This document shows, in pieces, positions 34,676 to 43,573 of a stretch of 64,000 bases of DNA. The stretch lies in the NCBI RefSeq assembly GCF_019192735.1, contig NZ_JAHTKP010000002.1:310001-374000 (forward strand), read 5' to 3'. Positions within the stretch are counted from its first letter, which is position 1. The number at the start of each line of letters is the position of its first letter. Both the position numbers and the translations under genes were made by a program. A model generated the notes under the pieces. That model was not told the DNA's origin. It did no database searches and worked only from the letters and a program-made list of their open reading frames with translations. The stretch comes from Kitasatospora aureofaciens. GTDB taxonomy: Bacteria > Actinomycetota > Actinomycetes > Streptomycetales > Streptomycetaceae.

Positions 34676-35181
34676 CGGTTCCCCTCCTCGAAGCGGCCGG
34701 GCGGGTCCGCCCGGCCTCGCCGTACCGTACCGGGACGCGGAGGGCGGGCCCGCCGGTTCCGTCGCCCGGCGGGGCGGACGGAACTGAGTACAGATACTCA
34801 GATCCGCGATTGAGTACCTGCGCGGATGGCCCGCCGACCTGCCCGGACGGCACAGTGGTGGCACCCGGGAGGCCGGGCGCGTCGGGCGCCCGCTCCCGGG
34901 ACGGCGGACCCGTCCGTCCACCGGCCCATGGGGAGCCGGCGGGCGGCGGCGGAGGGTCCGCCACCGGTGCCGGCCGGACGCCGCGCACCGCCGACACGGG
35001 GCGGCGGAGCGGGGCAAGGGGGGGGAGCCGGTCGCCGGGGGGAGCCCGGAACCGCCGCCGAGGGGGGCGGCGGTCCGGCGGCCCGGGCCGTACGGTCCCG
35101 GGCGGAATTGTCAGTGGTCCCGTTCACGATGGGGGAGCACGGACCACCCGGTCCGCGCGCTGCCTCGGAACGGGGGAGACC
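34676..35181. other. Intergenic region with MacR-box-like palindrome
   Basis: 506 bases between the DUF4126 gene (minus) and the HEPN gene (plus). It holds the palindrome at 34785-34800 and a further tgagtac half-site at 34811. The rest is very GC-rich with long purine/pyrimidine runs (for example 35019-35050); open frames exist on both strands, but none has a ribosome binding site or recognisable protein character. Confidence 0.5.
34785..34800. promoter_or_regulatory. MacR-box-like palindrome
   Basis: TGAGTACAGATACTCA. It matches the MacR consensus TGAGTACnnGTACTCA (as recalled for S. coelicolor MacR) at 13 of 14 defined positions. It lies upstream of a membrane protein gene, as MacR targets usually do; macRS itself is 17-19 kb to the left. 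Confidence 0.7.
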
Positions 35182-35733
35182 ATGACCATCAGTCACCCTG
35201 AGCACGTCACCGCCCGCCTCCACTCCGCCGCCCTGCCGCACTCCCCGGGCGGACGCCCCGGTGGCGGGGACGTCCACCCCGTGCTGCGCCGGATCGCCGC
35301 GCCGCCGGCCGCCCTCGACCTGCTCGCCGACGCACACCGCACCCTCGCCCGGGCCCGCGTCCTGGAGGACCCGCTGGAGCGGTACGCCACCGCCCACCTG
35401 GCCGCGCTGCGCACGGTGGCGGCCGTGCTCGCCGTGCGCGGGCGGCCGGAGAAGAACCCGCGCCGGCGAAAAGCGATCCGCAGCGCCTGGGAGGTGCTGC
35501 CCGAGGTGGCGCCCGAGCTGGCCGAATGGGCCGTCTACTACGGCGCCGGCGCCCGCCGCCGGGCCGCCGCCGAGGCCGGGATCCGGGGCGCCGCCTCGGC
35601 CCGCGACGCCGACGACCTGATCCGCAACTCCGCCCTCTTCCTCCGCCTGGTCGAGCGCCTCCTCGGCCTGCACTCCGCCCCGCCCGCCCCACGGCTGCCC
35701 CTGGACAACGACGACCCGCCTCTCGCGGGGTGA
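35182..35733 (+). CDS. SAV_6107-type HEPN-like protein
   Basis: A 183-residue helical protein: PAALDLLADAHRTLARARVL, ERYATAHLAALRTVAAVLAVRG and a C-terminal helix DADDLIRNSALFLRLVERLL. The RYATAHLAALR helix has the character of a HEPN domain, and I recall this family named after SAV_6107; the name is from memory. HEPN domains are often RNases or partners of nucleotidyltransferases, but no R-x4-6-H motif is clear and no partner gene is adjacent, so no activity is claimed. ATG 35182 follows GGGGGAG. Confidence 0.72.
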   Translation: MTISHPEHVTARLHSAALPHSPGGRPGGGDVHPVLRRIAAPPAALDLLADAHRTLARARVLEDPLERYATAHLAALRTVAAVLAVRGRPEKNPRRRKAIRSAWEVLPEVAPELAEWAVYYGAGARRRAAAEAGIRGAASARDADDLIRNSALFLRLVERLLGLHSAPPAPRLPLDNDDPPLAG

Positions 35734-35812
35734 CCGGCGGCGCAGCGGGGGCACCCGCCCGGTCTAAGGTGGAGGCATCCTGACCCATCTGCACGTGCCG
35801 AGGAGTCCCGCC

Positions 35813-36565
35813 TTGTACCCGACGCGTCCCCGCAGCGCCCTGCGTACCGCCGTGGTGTGGGAGGTGGTGCGGGCGGCCCTGGAGAAGCGGGCCGCCGAGC
35901 TGGACCAGCCCGTGCTCGACGTGGTCGACACCGGCGGCGGCACCGGCAACTTCGCCGTGCCGGTGGCCAAGCTCGGCCACCGGGTCACCGTGGTCGACCC
36001 CAGCCCGGACGCGCTGTTCGCGCTGGAGCGGCGGGCCGCCGAGGCCGGCGTCACCGACCTGGTCCGCGCCGTCCAGGGCGACACCCAGACGCTGCCCGAG
36101 GTGATCGCCCCCGGCACGGTGGACGCGGTGCTCTGCCACGGCGTGCTGGAGGTCGTGGACGACCCGGCCGAGGCGCTCGGCAGCCTGGCCGGCACCCTGC
36201 GCCGGGGCGGCCTGGTCAGCCTGCTGGCCGCCAACCGCAACGGCGCCGTGCTGGCCCGCGCGCTGGCCGGCCACTTCACCGAGGCCCGCACCGCGCTGTC
36301 GGCCGCCGACGGCCGCTGGGGCGAGCACGACCCGATGCCGCGCCGCTTCACCGGCGAGGAGCTGGGCCGGCTCGCCGAGGGCGCCGGGCTGCAGGTGCAG
36401 TCGGTGCACGGCATCCGGGTCTTCGCCGACCTGGTGCCCGGCGTCCTCGTGGACACCGAGCCGGGCGCGATGGACGCGCTGCTGAAGCTGGAGGAGGCCG
36501 CCGCCGCGCAGCCCGCCTTCCACGCCGTGGCGACCCAGCTGCACCTGCTCGCCACCCTGGCCTGA
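35813..36565 (+). CDS. SAM-dependent class I methyltransferase
   Basis: A 250-residue methyltransferase. Motif I is VLDVVDTGGGTGNFAVPVAK; VVDPSPDALFALERR gives the acidic residue binding the ribose; then ARAVQGDTQTLPEV and VLCHGVLEVVDDPAEALGSL (motif IV/V); and the C-terminal RRFTGEELGRLAEGAGL. The HGVLE and DP of this group resemble CmoA/Ubi-type small-molecule methyltransferases; substrate unknown. Start TTG 35813 is seven bases after AGGAG; GTG 35795 lacks a site. It is followed by a terminator-like hairpin. Confidence 0.88.
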   Translation: MYPTRPRSALRTAVVWEVVRAALEKRAAELDQPVLDVVDTGGGTGNFAVPVAKLGHRVTVVDPSPDALFALERRAAEAGVTDLVRAVQGDTQTLPEVIAPGTVDAVLCHGVLEVVDDPAEALGSLAGTLRRGGLVSLLAANRNGAVLARALAGHFTEARTALSAADGRWGEHDPMPRRFTGEELGRLAEGAGLQVQSVHGIRVFADLVPGVLVDTEPGAMDALLKLEEAAAAQPAFHAVATQLHLLATLA

Positions 36566-36984
36566 GCCGTCCCCGGCAGATCCGGCCGACCCCGCCGCCG
36601 TACGGTTCGCACGCCGTCCGGCGGCGGTTCGTTTCCCCGCCTTCTCCCGGCCGCACGGCCGTGATCCACAAAGCTCCCCAGGTCCGGACCGATTCCACCG
36701 GATCGGGCACTTGTGCCGCCCCTGCCGCGTTGATCGGGGTGCGGCCGGGCCCGGTCGAAGTGGCCCGGCCCACGCGGCGCAGACCACCCCGGAACGGGCC
36801 CACGGACCGTATGATCTGGGTAAAGCCGGAAAGCATGACAGCCGGATGCATGGGGCATATGGACGACACGGGCCGGGTCCCCCGCACAGGCGTCCGACCG
36901 CGTGTCCCGAAGGCTGATTGGACTTGCCTCCCCGACCGGGGCGGCGGACCGGTCGCATCCGCGACCGACGAGTAGGAGGACTCC
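36566..36984. other. Intergenic region between methyltransferase and DUF3040 gene
   Basis: 419 bases. A hairpin at 36592-36627 ends the upstream gene. TATGAT (36810-36815) is the best -10 candidate for the DUF3040 gene, about 170 bases upstream of its start. No ORF with a ribosome binding site was seen. Confidence 0.4.
36592..36627 (+). terminator. Terminator-like hairpin after methyltransferase gene
   Basis: 36592-36600 pairs with 36619-36627 (9 bp) and an inner acgg/ccgt stem extends it; no T-run. Confidence 0.55.
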
Positions 36985-37374
36985 GTGCCGCTCTCGGAGC
37001 ACGAGCAGCGACTGCTCGACCAGATGGAGCGAGCGCTGTATGCCGAAGATCCCAAATTCGCGTCGGCGCTTGAGGGAACCGGGCTGCGCACCTACACCCG
37101 CCGGCGGGTGTACCTGGCCGTCGCCGGCTTCGTGGTGGGCGTCGGCCTGCTGATGGGTGGCATGGTCGTCCCGAACCAGATCTGGGTCAGCGTGGTCGGG
37201 TTCCTGGTGATGCTCGGGTGCGCGGTGTTCGCCGTGACGGGCTGGCGCCGCGGGCCCGCGGGCCAGGGCTCGGGCCCCCGGCCGGCCGCCGCGCCGCGCC
37301 GCAAGGCCGGGATGATGGACCGGGTGGAGCAGCGCTGGCAGCGCCGTCGGGACGAGCAGACCGGCGGCTTCTGA
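36985..37374 (+). CDS. DUF3040 family small membrane protein
   Basis: A 129-residue protein. The N-terminal MPLSEHEQRLLDQMERALYAEDPKFASAL is the DUF3040 signature, an amphipathic charged helix. Two membrane segments follow (VYLAVAGFVVGVGLLMGGMVV and WVSVVGFLVMLGCAVFAVTG), then a basic tail. GTG 36985 follows AGGAGGA at good spacing. By position it corresponds to Rv2169c beside the dcw cluster. The function is not known; the conserved linkage suggests envelope or division work. Confidence 0.92.
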   Translation: MPLSEHEQRLLDQMERALYAEDPKFASALEGTGLRTYTRRRVYLAVAGFVVGVGLLMGGMVVPNQIWVSVVGFLVMLGCAVFAVTGWRRGPAGQGSGPRPAAAPRRKAGMMDRVEQRWQRRRDEQTGGF

Positions 37375-37403
37375 GCGCACGGTCCCACAGAGCCTGAAAC
37401 GCC

Positions 37404-37436
37404 GGGGGCGGGCCGTCGATCCGACTGCCCGCCCCC
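37404..37436. terminator. Bidirectional terminator between DUF3040 and transglutaminase genes
   Basis: gggggcgggc (37404-37413) pairs with gcccgccccc (37427-37436). An outer stem gcgcacg/cgtgcgc (37375-37381 with 37443-37449) encloses it. It lies between convergent genes. Confidence 0.75.
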
Positions 37437-37457
37437 CGCGTTCGTGCGCTCCGCGGC

Positions 37458-39896
37458 TCAGGATTCCGGGTCCTGGGTCCGCTTCCGCCGGGTGAACACC
37501 CGGCGCACCGGCCCGGTGACCGCGTCGGACATCCGCCGGCCCTGGGTACCGACCGCCGTCCGGGCGGTCAGCACGGCGTCGGAGATCCGCCACCACAGCT
37601 GTGCCGAGGACGGTGGCAGCAGCACCGCCCTGGTCCGGTCGCCCCTGCTGGCCGTGGCCCGCAGGCCCGCCCGGGCGGTCCGGACGTCGGCTGCCAGCGG
37701 GGCGTCGGTGACCCGGCCGGACGGGGCGTAGAGCACCCGCTCGGTGGCCAGCGCCAGCCGTCCGGCGGCGGCCGCCGCGTTCTCGTCCAGCTCCGCCGTC
37801 TCGGTGATCCGCCGGGCGGCCGAGCGCGGGGTGCGCGACTCGTCGGGCGGGATGCCGAGGTCCCAGGCGGAGTCGATCAGCTCGTCCCAGGCGGCCAGGA
37901 CCTGCGCGTCGGTGAGCTCGGCCGGGCCGGCCCCGCCGGGCCTGCGCCGCCCGCCGCCGCCGAGCCGGCGGCGGCGCAAGGCGGTCCGCCAGAGCATCGG
38001 GACGAGCAGCAGCGCGATCAGCGCGACCACCACGGCCAGGGTGCCGAGCACCTGACCGGAGAGCAGCCAGGAGTCCTGCCCGGTGTCGCCGGCGGCGGTG
38101 TTCTTGCCGCCGCACTCACCCATCCGGCGGAGCTTCGGGTCGCAGTCCTTGCTGGTGGACGGCAGCGGCACCGGCGCGTCGCTCTGGGCGGCGGCGGTCG
38201 GTTGCTGGGTGGGCGCGGTGGTCGCGGTGCTGGCCTGCTCGGTGTACCGCGGCTGCACGCCGCGGCTCGGGGTGGGCTCGAAGCGCGTCCAGCCGTAGCC
38301 CGCGAAGTACAGCTCGGGCCAGGCGTGGTACATCCGGCCGGTCACCGAGTAGACGCTGCCGCCCTGCGCGTCGCCGGGGGTGAAGCCGACGGCCACCCGG
38401 GCCGGGATCTTCAGGGTGCGGGCCATCGCCGCCATGGTGGAGGCGAAGTGGACGCAGAAGCCGCGGCGTTCGTTCAGGAAGCTGACGATCGCGTTGTTGC
38501 CGGTGCCGCCGGTGACGGAGGTGTCGTACTTGAAATCCGGGCCGTTGAACCAGGCGGCCAGCGCGACCGCCTTGTCGTAGTCGGTCGACGCCTTGGCGGT
38601 GACCGACCGTGCCTTGTCCGCGACCACCGGCGGCAGGTCGGCCGGCAGGGCCGTGTAGCGGTCCCGGATGTCCTGCGGCGCCTGTGGCGCGGTGCGCAGG
38701 TCGTTGGCGGTGGGCCGGACGTCCAGCGCGGTGGCCTGGTAGTGCAGGCCCTTGATCGCCTTGTCGCTGGTGGGCATGACCGTGCGGGTCAGCGGGTCGA
38801 GCTTCCAGTCGCCGCGGTTGGGGAGCTGGACCGACTGGATCGGGTACGGCATCGGCAGCCAGCTCTTCTCCAGCCGGTCGCTGACCGTGAAGTCGCCCTT
38901 CAGCTGGGGGACGTTGGCGTCGCGCAGGCCCTCCGGCGAGGGGAAGGTGCTCGGCAGGTCGCTGACGGTGGGGGAGCCGAGCTTCCAGTTGGTGCCGTCG
39001 AACTGGTCGAGCGAGCCGGTCCGCAGGTACGTCTGGTCGGCGATGTCGCTGTCCAGGGTGTAGCGCAGCAGCTCGGTGTCGGTGGGCTTGGTGATCTCGG
39101 CCTGCAGGCTGACCAGCGGGTCGAGGCTGGTCACCGCGCCGCCGCCCTTGCCGGCGCTGCCGCTGGGGCCGGAGTGCAGCAGGCCGGAGTCCCAGTGCGG
39201 CAGGAAGACGGGCAGCAGCAGGGCCACCGCGAGTGCCAGGATGCCGACCTGCTGGCCGCCCAGGCCGACCGCGCCGGTGCTCTCGGTGCCGCGCGAGGTG
39301 CCGCGGAAGACCCGGCCCCAGCGGGAGACCCGGTCCTGGCCCTCGGCGAAGAGCAGCACCAGGTAGCCCGCGGACGCGAGGCCGAACCAGATCCAGCTGC
39401 CGCGCTCGCCGGCCAGGCCGTTGCCGACCGAGTACAGCGCCAGCAGCGGGAGCCCGGCCAGCGCCGAGCGGCGGTACGTCACGGCGACGGTGTCCACCAC
39501 GAGGGCGACCAGGCCGACCGAGGCGACCAGGATCAGCCGCAGGCCCGCGTTGGGCGGGGCCGGGATGGCGTACTGCTGGATGTCGTCCAGGCCGGAGGAG
39601 AGCACCTTGTCGAGGGCGTGCAGCGAGTCCGGCCCGGGCACCAGGCCGCCCCACGTGGAGCCGGAGCCGGCGAAGCCGATCAGCAGCATCAGGAACAGGA
39701 CGAGCAGCTGCCCGATCGGCACCGTCCAGCGGTACAGCGGGGTGCGGCGCAGGCCCGCGCCGGCCGCGGCGATCACCGCGATCACGAGGAAGGCGTGGGT
39801 GATCCAGCTCTTGGTGGTGAGCAGCGGGGTCAGGCAGAGCGAGGCGAGGGCGGTGGCCAGCGCCGAGTACACGGTCAGTTTGGCCCGGGTGGTCAC
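37458..39896 (-). CDS. Membrane transglutaminase-like protein (TgpA family)
   Basis: An 812-residue protein: about six N-terminal membrane segments, an extracytoplasmic transglutaminase-like domain, one further membrane segment (VLGTLAVVVALIALLLVPML), and a cytoplasmic DUF4129-like tail. The catalytic Cys is in NERRGFCVHFASTMAAMA and the His in YHAWPELYFAGYGW; the acid position reads RFEPTP, Glu instead of Asp. GTG 39896 overlaps the DUF58 stop (GTGA). It is the last gene of moxR-DUF58-transglutaminase, a conserved set often thought to mature or assemble cell-surface proteins. Confidence 0.92.
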   Translation of the reverse strand: MTTRAKLTVYSALATALASLCLTPLLTTKSWITHAFLVIAVIAAAGAGLRRTPLYRWTVPIGQLLVLFLMLLIGFAGSGSTWGGLVPGPDSLHALDKVLSSGLDDIQQYAIPAPPNAGLRLILVASVGLVALVVDTVAVTYRRSALAGLPLLALYSVGNGLAGERGSWIWFGLASAGYLVLLFAEGQDRVSRWGRVFRGTSRGTESTGAVGLGGQQVGILALAVALLLPVFLPHWDSGLLHSGPSGSAGKGGGAVTSLDPLVSLQAEITKPTDTELLRYTLDSDIADQTYLRTGSLDQFDGTNWKLGSPTVSDLPSTFPSPEGLRDANVPQLKGDFTVSDRLEKSWLPMPYPIQSVQLPNRGDWKLDPLTRTVMPTSDKAIKGLHYQATALDVRPTANDLRTAPQAPQDIRDRYTALPADLPPVVADKARSVTAKASTDYDKAVALAAWFNGPDFKYDTSVTGGTGNNAIVSFLNERRGFCVHFASTMAAMARTLKIPARVAVGFTPGDAQGGSVYSVTGRMYHAWPELYFAGYGWTRFEPTPSRGVQPRYTEQASTATTAPTQQPTAAAQSDAPVPLPSTSKDCDPKLRRMGECGGKNTAAGDTGQDSWLLSGQVLGTLAVVVALIALLLVPMLWRTALRRRRLGGGGRRRPGGAGPAELTDAQVLAAWDELIDSAWDLGIPPDESRTPRSAARRITETAELDENAAAAAGRLALATERVLYAPSGRVTDAPLAADVRTARAGLRATASRGDRTRAVLLPPSSAQLWWRISDAVLTARTAVGTQGRRMSDAVTGPVRRVFTRRKRTQDPES

Positions 39897-41215
39897 GCGC
39901 CGGCCCCTTCTCGGTAGTGGGCGGTGGTCTTGGCGCCGTCCGCGGCCCGCCACAGGTCGGGGACGGAGTCCCCGGCGCGCACCGGCAGGACCGTCCAGCC
40001 CGCCTCGCGGAGCTGGCGGACGCGCGCGCGGAACTCGTCGCCGCCGGTCTCGGGGGCGAGCATCCGCAGACCGGCCCAGGTGCCGGTGTCGAGCAGGAAG
40101 GCGATCGCGCCGCCGGTGCGGCTGCGCAGCCGGGCCAGCCGGGCGGCCTGCGCCTCGTCCAGGTCGCCGAGGACGGCGACCAGCAGGCCCTCGCCGCCGG
40201 CCCGCAGCGGCTCCTCGGCACGGGAGAGCCCGCCGCCGTCGGACAGGTCGGCCACCGCGAGCGCGTCCAGGATCAGCCCGGAGGCGTCGGCTGCGTTGTT
40301 GGTGCCGCCCGTGCCGGGGCCGGGGACCCACTGGCCGGTGTCGGTGAGCAGCTGGGTCTGGTAGCCGCGCTCCAGCAGGTGCGCGGAGAGGGACGCGGCG
40401 CAGGAGACCGCCCACTCGAAGGAGGAGGCGGGGCCGCTGCCCCGGTGGGCGACCTCCCGGGTGTCCAGCAGGACGGTGGCCCGGGCCCGCTGCGGCTGCT
40501 CCTCGCGGCGGACCATCAGCTCGCCGTAGCGGGCGGTGGACTTCCAGTGCACCCGGCGCAGGTCGTCGCCGGGCCGGTACTCGCGCAGGATCACGTCGTC
40601 GTCACCGGCCAGCGCGAGGGTGCGGGTGCGGCTCTCGCCCTGCCCGACCCACTCGCCGCTCAGCCGCACGTACGGCAGGGTCTGGACCTGGGGGACGACG
40701 GTGAGCACGTCGGAGGCGGTGAACGAACGATTCACCTCGCACATCCCGAACGGGTCGGACAGCCGCAGCTGGAGCGGCCCGAGCGGGTAGCGGCCGCGCA
40801 GGTCGGAGCGGACCCGGTAGGAGACCTCGCGGTGGCCGCGCGGCTCGACCCGGTCCAGCACGAAGCGCGGGCGCGGCCCGAGCACGTACGGGACCTTGTC
40901 CTCCAGGAGCAGCAGCCCGGTGGGCACCCGGGACACGTTGTCGACCCGCAGGTGGACCCGTGCCTCCTGGCCGGCGATCGCCCGGCGCGGGCTCAGCCGG
41001 CGCCCGCTGGCCACCCGGTAGCGGGTGTTGGCCAGCACCAGGGCGGCGGCCAGCGGCAGCGCCGCGAGCAGCACGCCGACCCGCAGCAGCGCGTCCTGGT
41101 CGAGCAGGTACGCGCAGACCACGGCGGTGAGACCGGCGGCGAGGAAGGAACGGCCCCGGGTGGTGAGGCCGTGCAGGCCGGCCCGCAGGCCCGACGATGA
41201 GTCGGCCGACGTCAC
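39893..41215 (-). CDS. DUF58 domain protein
   Basis: A 440-residue protein. Two N-terminal membrane segments (FLAAGLTAVVCAYLLDQDALL, VGVLLAALPLAAALVLA), a beta-rich region, then the DUF58 signature REYRPGDDLRRVHWKSTARYG followed by a von Willebrand A-like fold (ATVLLDTREVAH). DUF58 proteins work with MoxR ATPases. GTG 41215 lies one base after the moxR stop. The gene overlaps the transglutaminase start. Confidence 0.93.
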   Translation of the reverse strand: MTSADSSSGLRAGLHGLTTRGRSFLAAGLTAVVCAYLLDQDALLRVGVLLAALPLAAALVLANTRYRVASGRRLSPRRAIAGQEARVHLRVDNVSRVPTGLLLLEDKVPYVLGPRPRFVLDRVEPRGHREVSYRVRSDLRGRYPLGPLQLRLSDPFGMCEVNRSFTASDVLTVVPQVQTLPYVRLSGEWVGQGESRTRTLALAGDDDVILREYRPGDDLRRVHWKSTARYGELMVRREEQPQRARATVLLDTREVAHRGSGPASSFEWAVSCAASLSAHLLERGYQTQLLTDTGQWVPGPGTGGTNNAADASGLILDALAVADLSDGGGLSRAEEPLRAGGEGLLVAVLGDLDEAQAARLARLRSRTGGAIAFLLDTGTWAGLRMLAPETGGDEFRARVRQLREAGWTVLPVRAGDSVPDLWRAADGAKTTAHYREGAGA

Positions 41216-41216
41216 C

Positions 41217-42263
41217 TCAGCCCCTCCGGACGGCCGGGCCGCCCTGCGGGCGCGGCAGCGGCAGCCGGGCGACCAGGTCGGTCACGATCTGCTCGGAGGT
41301 CCGGCGGCTGAGCTGGGTCTCGGCGGTCGGCATCAGGCGGTGCGCGAGGACCGGGACGGCGAGGCGCTGGAGGTCGTCCGGGGTGACGTAGTCGCGCCCG
41401 TCCAGCGCGGCGGCGGCGCGGGCGGCCCGGACCAGGTGCAGGGTGGCGCGCGGCGAGGCGCCGAGGCGCAGCTCGTGGCTGGTACGGGTGGCGCCGACCA
41501 GGTCGACGGCGTAGCGGCGGACCGGGTCGGCGATGTGCACGGTGCGGACCAGGTCGATCAGCTTGAGGATGTCCGCGGCGTGCGCGACCGGCTGGAGGTC
41601 CGCCAGCGGGCTGGCGCCGGCGTGCACGTCGAGCATCGCGAACTCGGCCTCGGGGCTGGGGTAGCCGATCGAGATCCGGGCCATGAAGCGGTCCCGCTGG
41701 GCCTCCGGGAGGGGGTAGGTGCCCTCCATCTCGACCGGGTTCTGGGTGGCCACGACCATGAACGGCGAGGGCAGCTCGTAGCTGGTGCCGTCGATGGTGA
41801 CCTGACGCTCCTCCATCGACTCCAGCAGCGCGGACTGGGTCTTCGGCGAGGCGCGGTTGATCTCGTCGCCGACCACGATCTGGGCGAAGATCGCGCCCGG
41901 GCGGAACTCGAAGTCGCGCCGGTGCTGGTCGTAGATGTTGGTGCCGGTGACGTCCGAGGGCAGCAGGTCGGGCGTGAACTGGATCCGGCGGACGGTGCAG
42001 TCGACCGAGCGGGCGAGCGCCTTGGCCAGCATGGTCTTGCCGACGCCCGGCACGTCCTCCAGCAGCAGGTGGCCCTCGGCGAGCAGGACGGTCAGGGCGA
42101 TCCGGACGGCCTCCGGCTTGCCCTCGATCACGCTCTCGATGTTGGCGCGGACCCGGTCCACGACGGCGGCGAGTTCGGGAAGGCCGACCCGGTGGTACCC
42201 GTCCGCCCCCTGGACGCCCCCCGAAGGACTGCCGAGACCGGCCTGATCGCTGTAGCTCGTCAC
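41217..42263 (-). CDS. MoxR-family AAA+ ATPase
   Basis: A 348-residue ATPase: Walker A LEDVPGVGKTMLAKALA, Walker B IVVGDEINRASPKTQSAL, sensor VVATQNPVEMEGTYPLPEAQ, and the C-terminal lid with RTSHELRLGASPRATL. MoxR proteins act as chaperones that insert metal or activate partners with von Willebrand domains, here probably the DUF58 protein. GTG 42263 has GGGAG eight bases upstream. A 13-bp palindrome (42278-42290) sits in front of the ribosome binding site. Confidence 0.95.
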   Translation of the reverse strand: MTSYSDQAGLGSPSGGVQGADGYHRVGLPELAAVVDRVRANIESVIEGKPEAVRIALTVLLAEGHLLLEDVPGVGKTMLAKALARSVDCTVRRIQFTPDLLPSDVTGTNIYDQHRRDFEFRPGAIFAQIVVGDEINRASPKTQSALLESMEERQVTIDGTSYELPSPFMVVATQNPVEMEGTYPLPEAQRDRFMARISIGYPSPEAEFAMLDVHAGASPLADLQPVAHAADILKLIDLVRTVHIADPVRRYAVDLVGATRTSHELRLGASPRATLHLVRAARAAAALDGRDYVTPDDLQRLAVPVLAHRLMPTAETQLSRRTSEQIVTDLVARLPLPRPQGGPAVRRG

Positions 42264-42277
42264 CCGTTACGCTCCCT

Positions 42278-42290
42278 GGCACACTGTGCC
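42278..42290. promoter_or_regulatory. 13-bp palindrome upstream of moxR
   Basis: ggcaca-c-tgtgcc, a perfect dyad, 15 bases upstream of the moxR start and just ahead of its ribosome binding site. It could be an operator or a hairpin in the leader. Confidence 0.45.
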
Positions 42291-42507
42291 CGCCTCACCC
42301 CGAGGCCGGCCCCCACCCCATGCTTGACGCGACCGTTCCGGGGGCGGTTCCGTCGCGGATCCGGCGCCGGGGTAGCGGCCTGCGGCCCGGCCGCCCCAGG
42401 TGGTTCGAGGTCAACCGGCAGGCGCATTCTCCCCTGCCGGTGGGCCGGAAGTCACCCTTCGGGCCCGGACGCACCCAGGGGGCGGGAGGCCGGGCGACGG
42501 TCCGGAG

Positions 42508-43050
42508 TCAGTGGATTTCGCGGAGCAGACCCGTGTGGACGTCGAAGACGAAGCCGCGGACGTCGTCGGTGTGCAGCAGGAACGGCGAGGTGCGGACCCG
42601 CTGCATGGACTGGCGGACGTCGCCGTCCAGGTCGACGAAGGCCTCCACCGCCCACTGCGGGCGCTGGCCGACCTCCAGTTCCAGCTCGCGGCGGAAGTCC
42701 TCGGTGAGCCCGAGCAGGCCGCAGCCGGTGTGGTGGATCAGCGCGATCGAGCGGGTGCCCAGGGCGCGCTGGCTGATGGTGAGGGAGCGGATGGTGTCGT
42801 CCGTGACGACGCCTCCGGCGTTGCGGATGACGTGCGCGTCGCCCAGTTCGAGGCCGAGCGCCGCGAACAGGTCGAGGCGGGCGTCCATGCAGGCCACCAC
42901 GGCGATCCGCTGCACCGGGCGGGCGTCCATGCCGCCGTCGCGGAAGGTCACCGCGTACTCGCGGTTGGCCGCCACGAAGCGGTCGATGATGGTGGGGCTT
43001 TCGGAATCGGCAGCGGCGGTCGGCGTGGGCCGGTCGGGGGTCACTGTCAT
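42508..43050 (-). CDS. Beta-class carbonic anhydrase
   Basis: A 180-residue enzyme. Zinc ligands and the Asp-Arg dyad are present: VACMDARLD (Cys-x-Asp-x-Arg) and IHHTGCGLL (His-x2-Cys); HVIRNAGGVVTDDTIRSL is also typical of the small actinobacterial type like Rv1284. It interconverts CO2 and bicarbonate in the cytoplasm. The frame is open to 43335, but ATG 43050 is chosen, with TAACGT seven bases before it (leaderless). It lies between the moxR operon and rsmH and faces away from the dcw cluster. Confidence 0.94.
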   Translation of the reverse strand: MTVTPDRPTPTAAADSESPTIIDRFVAANREYAVTFRDGGMDARPVQRIAVVACMDARLDLFAALGLELGDAHVIRNAGGVVTDDTIRSLTISQRALGTRSIALIHHTGCGLLGLTEDFRRELELEVGQRPQWAVEAFVDLDGDVRQSMQRVRTSPFLLHTDDVRGFVFDVHTGLLREIH

Positions 43051-43057
43051 GGTGGAG

Positions 43058-43063
43058 ACGTTA
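43058..43063 (-). promoter_or_regulatory. -10 box of carbonic anhydrase gene (leaderless spacing)
   Basis: TAACGT on the minus strand ends seven bases before ATG 43050; no Shine-Dalgarno sequence. Confidence 0.5.
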
Positions 43064-43289
43064 GTGCGATTCGGGTCTCCGCGGTGGGGTGGAGAGCTAC
43101 AGAACAGGCCGCTGTGACCGAGCGCATAGCCACAACGAGCGGGTTTGTCCGGGCTGGTCCCGGACTGGGCCCGGCCGGGGCGCGCGAGCGGGCACGGTGG
43201 CCCCCGCCGGGTGCCCCCGGCCGGCCGCCGGACGGCCGCGACCTGCGGTGATCCGTACCGCCGCCCGGGTGGTGCGCCGGAGCGGACGA

Positions 43290-43317
43290 TTGACTGGCGG
43301 GGCCCGGGCGATAGAGT
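43290..43317 (+). promoter_or_regulatory. Vegetative-type promoter for the dcw cluster
   Basis: TTGACT (43290-43295), 16-base spacer, TAGAGT (43312-43317): close to the HrdB-type consensus. It should start transcription near 43324, leaving a ~250-base leader before rsmH. Confidence 0.75.
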
Positions 43318-43573
43318 TGCGGCGCAGTGGAGCACACCCGCCGGAGCCCGTCAACTGGGCCTCTCCGGCCGGTGTTTCCGGTCGATGCGGCCCGTGGCCT
43401 CCTCCCGCTCCGTGCCCTCCTGGCGCACCTTCCCCGGCGCCGGGCGGTCACGTCCTTCCCCTTGAGCGGGCGGGGACCACGGGCCGCGTCGTGTCTGCCA
43501 CGGGCGGTGGGCGAGAATGGACGGAGCTCCCGGACGTCGGGCTGCTCCGCACCGAGGAAGGGCGCCACCGCGC

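Larger units (their letters stand above)
43051..43573. other. Region upstream of dcw cluster; no mraZ
   Basis: 523 bases between carbonic anhydrase (minus) and rsmH (plus). It carries the -10 of the anhydrase gene (43058-43063, minus strand), a good promoter at 43290-43317 and about 250 bases of rsmH leader. No MraZ-like ORF is present. Confidence 0.6.

Noticed and set aside
34826..35185. 119-codon plus-strand frame in the DUF4126-HEPN gap
   Set aside because: No ribosome binding site, Pro/Arg/Gly-rich without any motif, and it overlaps the start of the HEPN gene in another frame.
36821..36848. TAAA-N16-GCCG, resembling a WhiG (sporulation sigma) promoter before the DUF3040 gene
   Set aside because: The -10 part (gccggatg) fits only its first four bases to GCCGATAA and the spacer is one base long; a chance match is likely.
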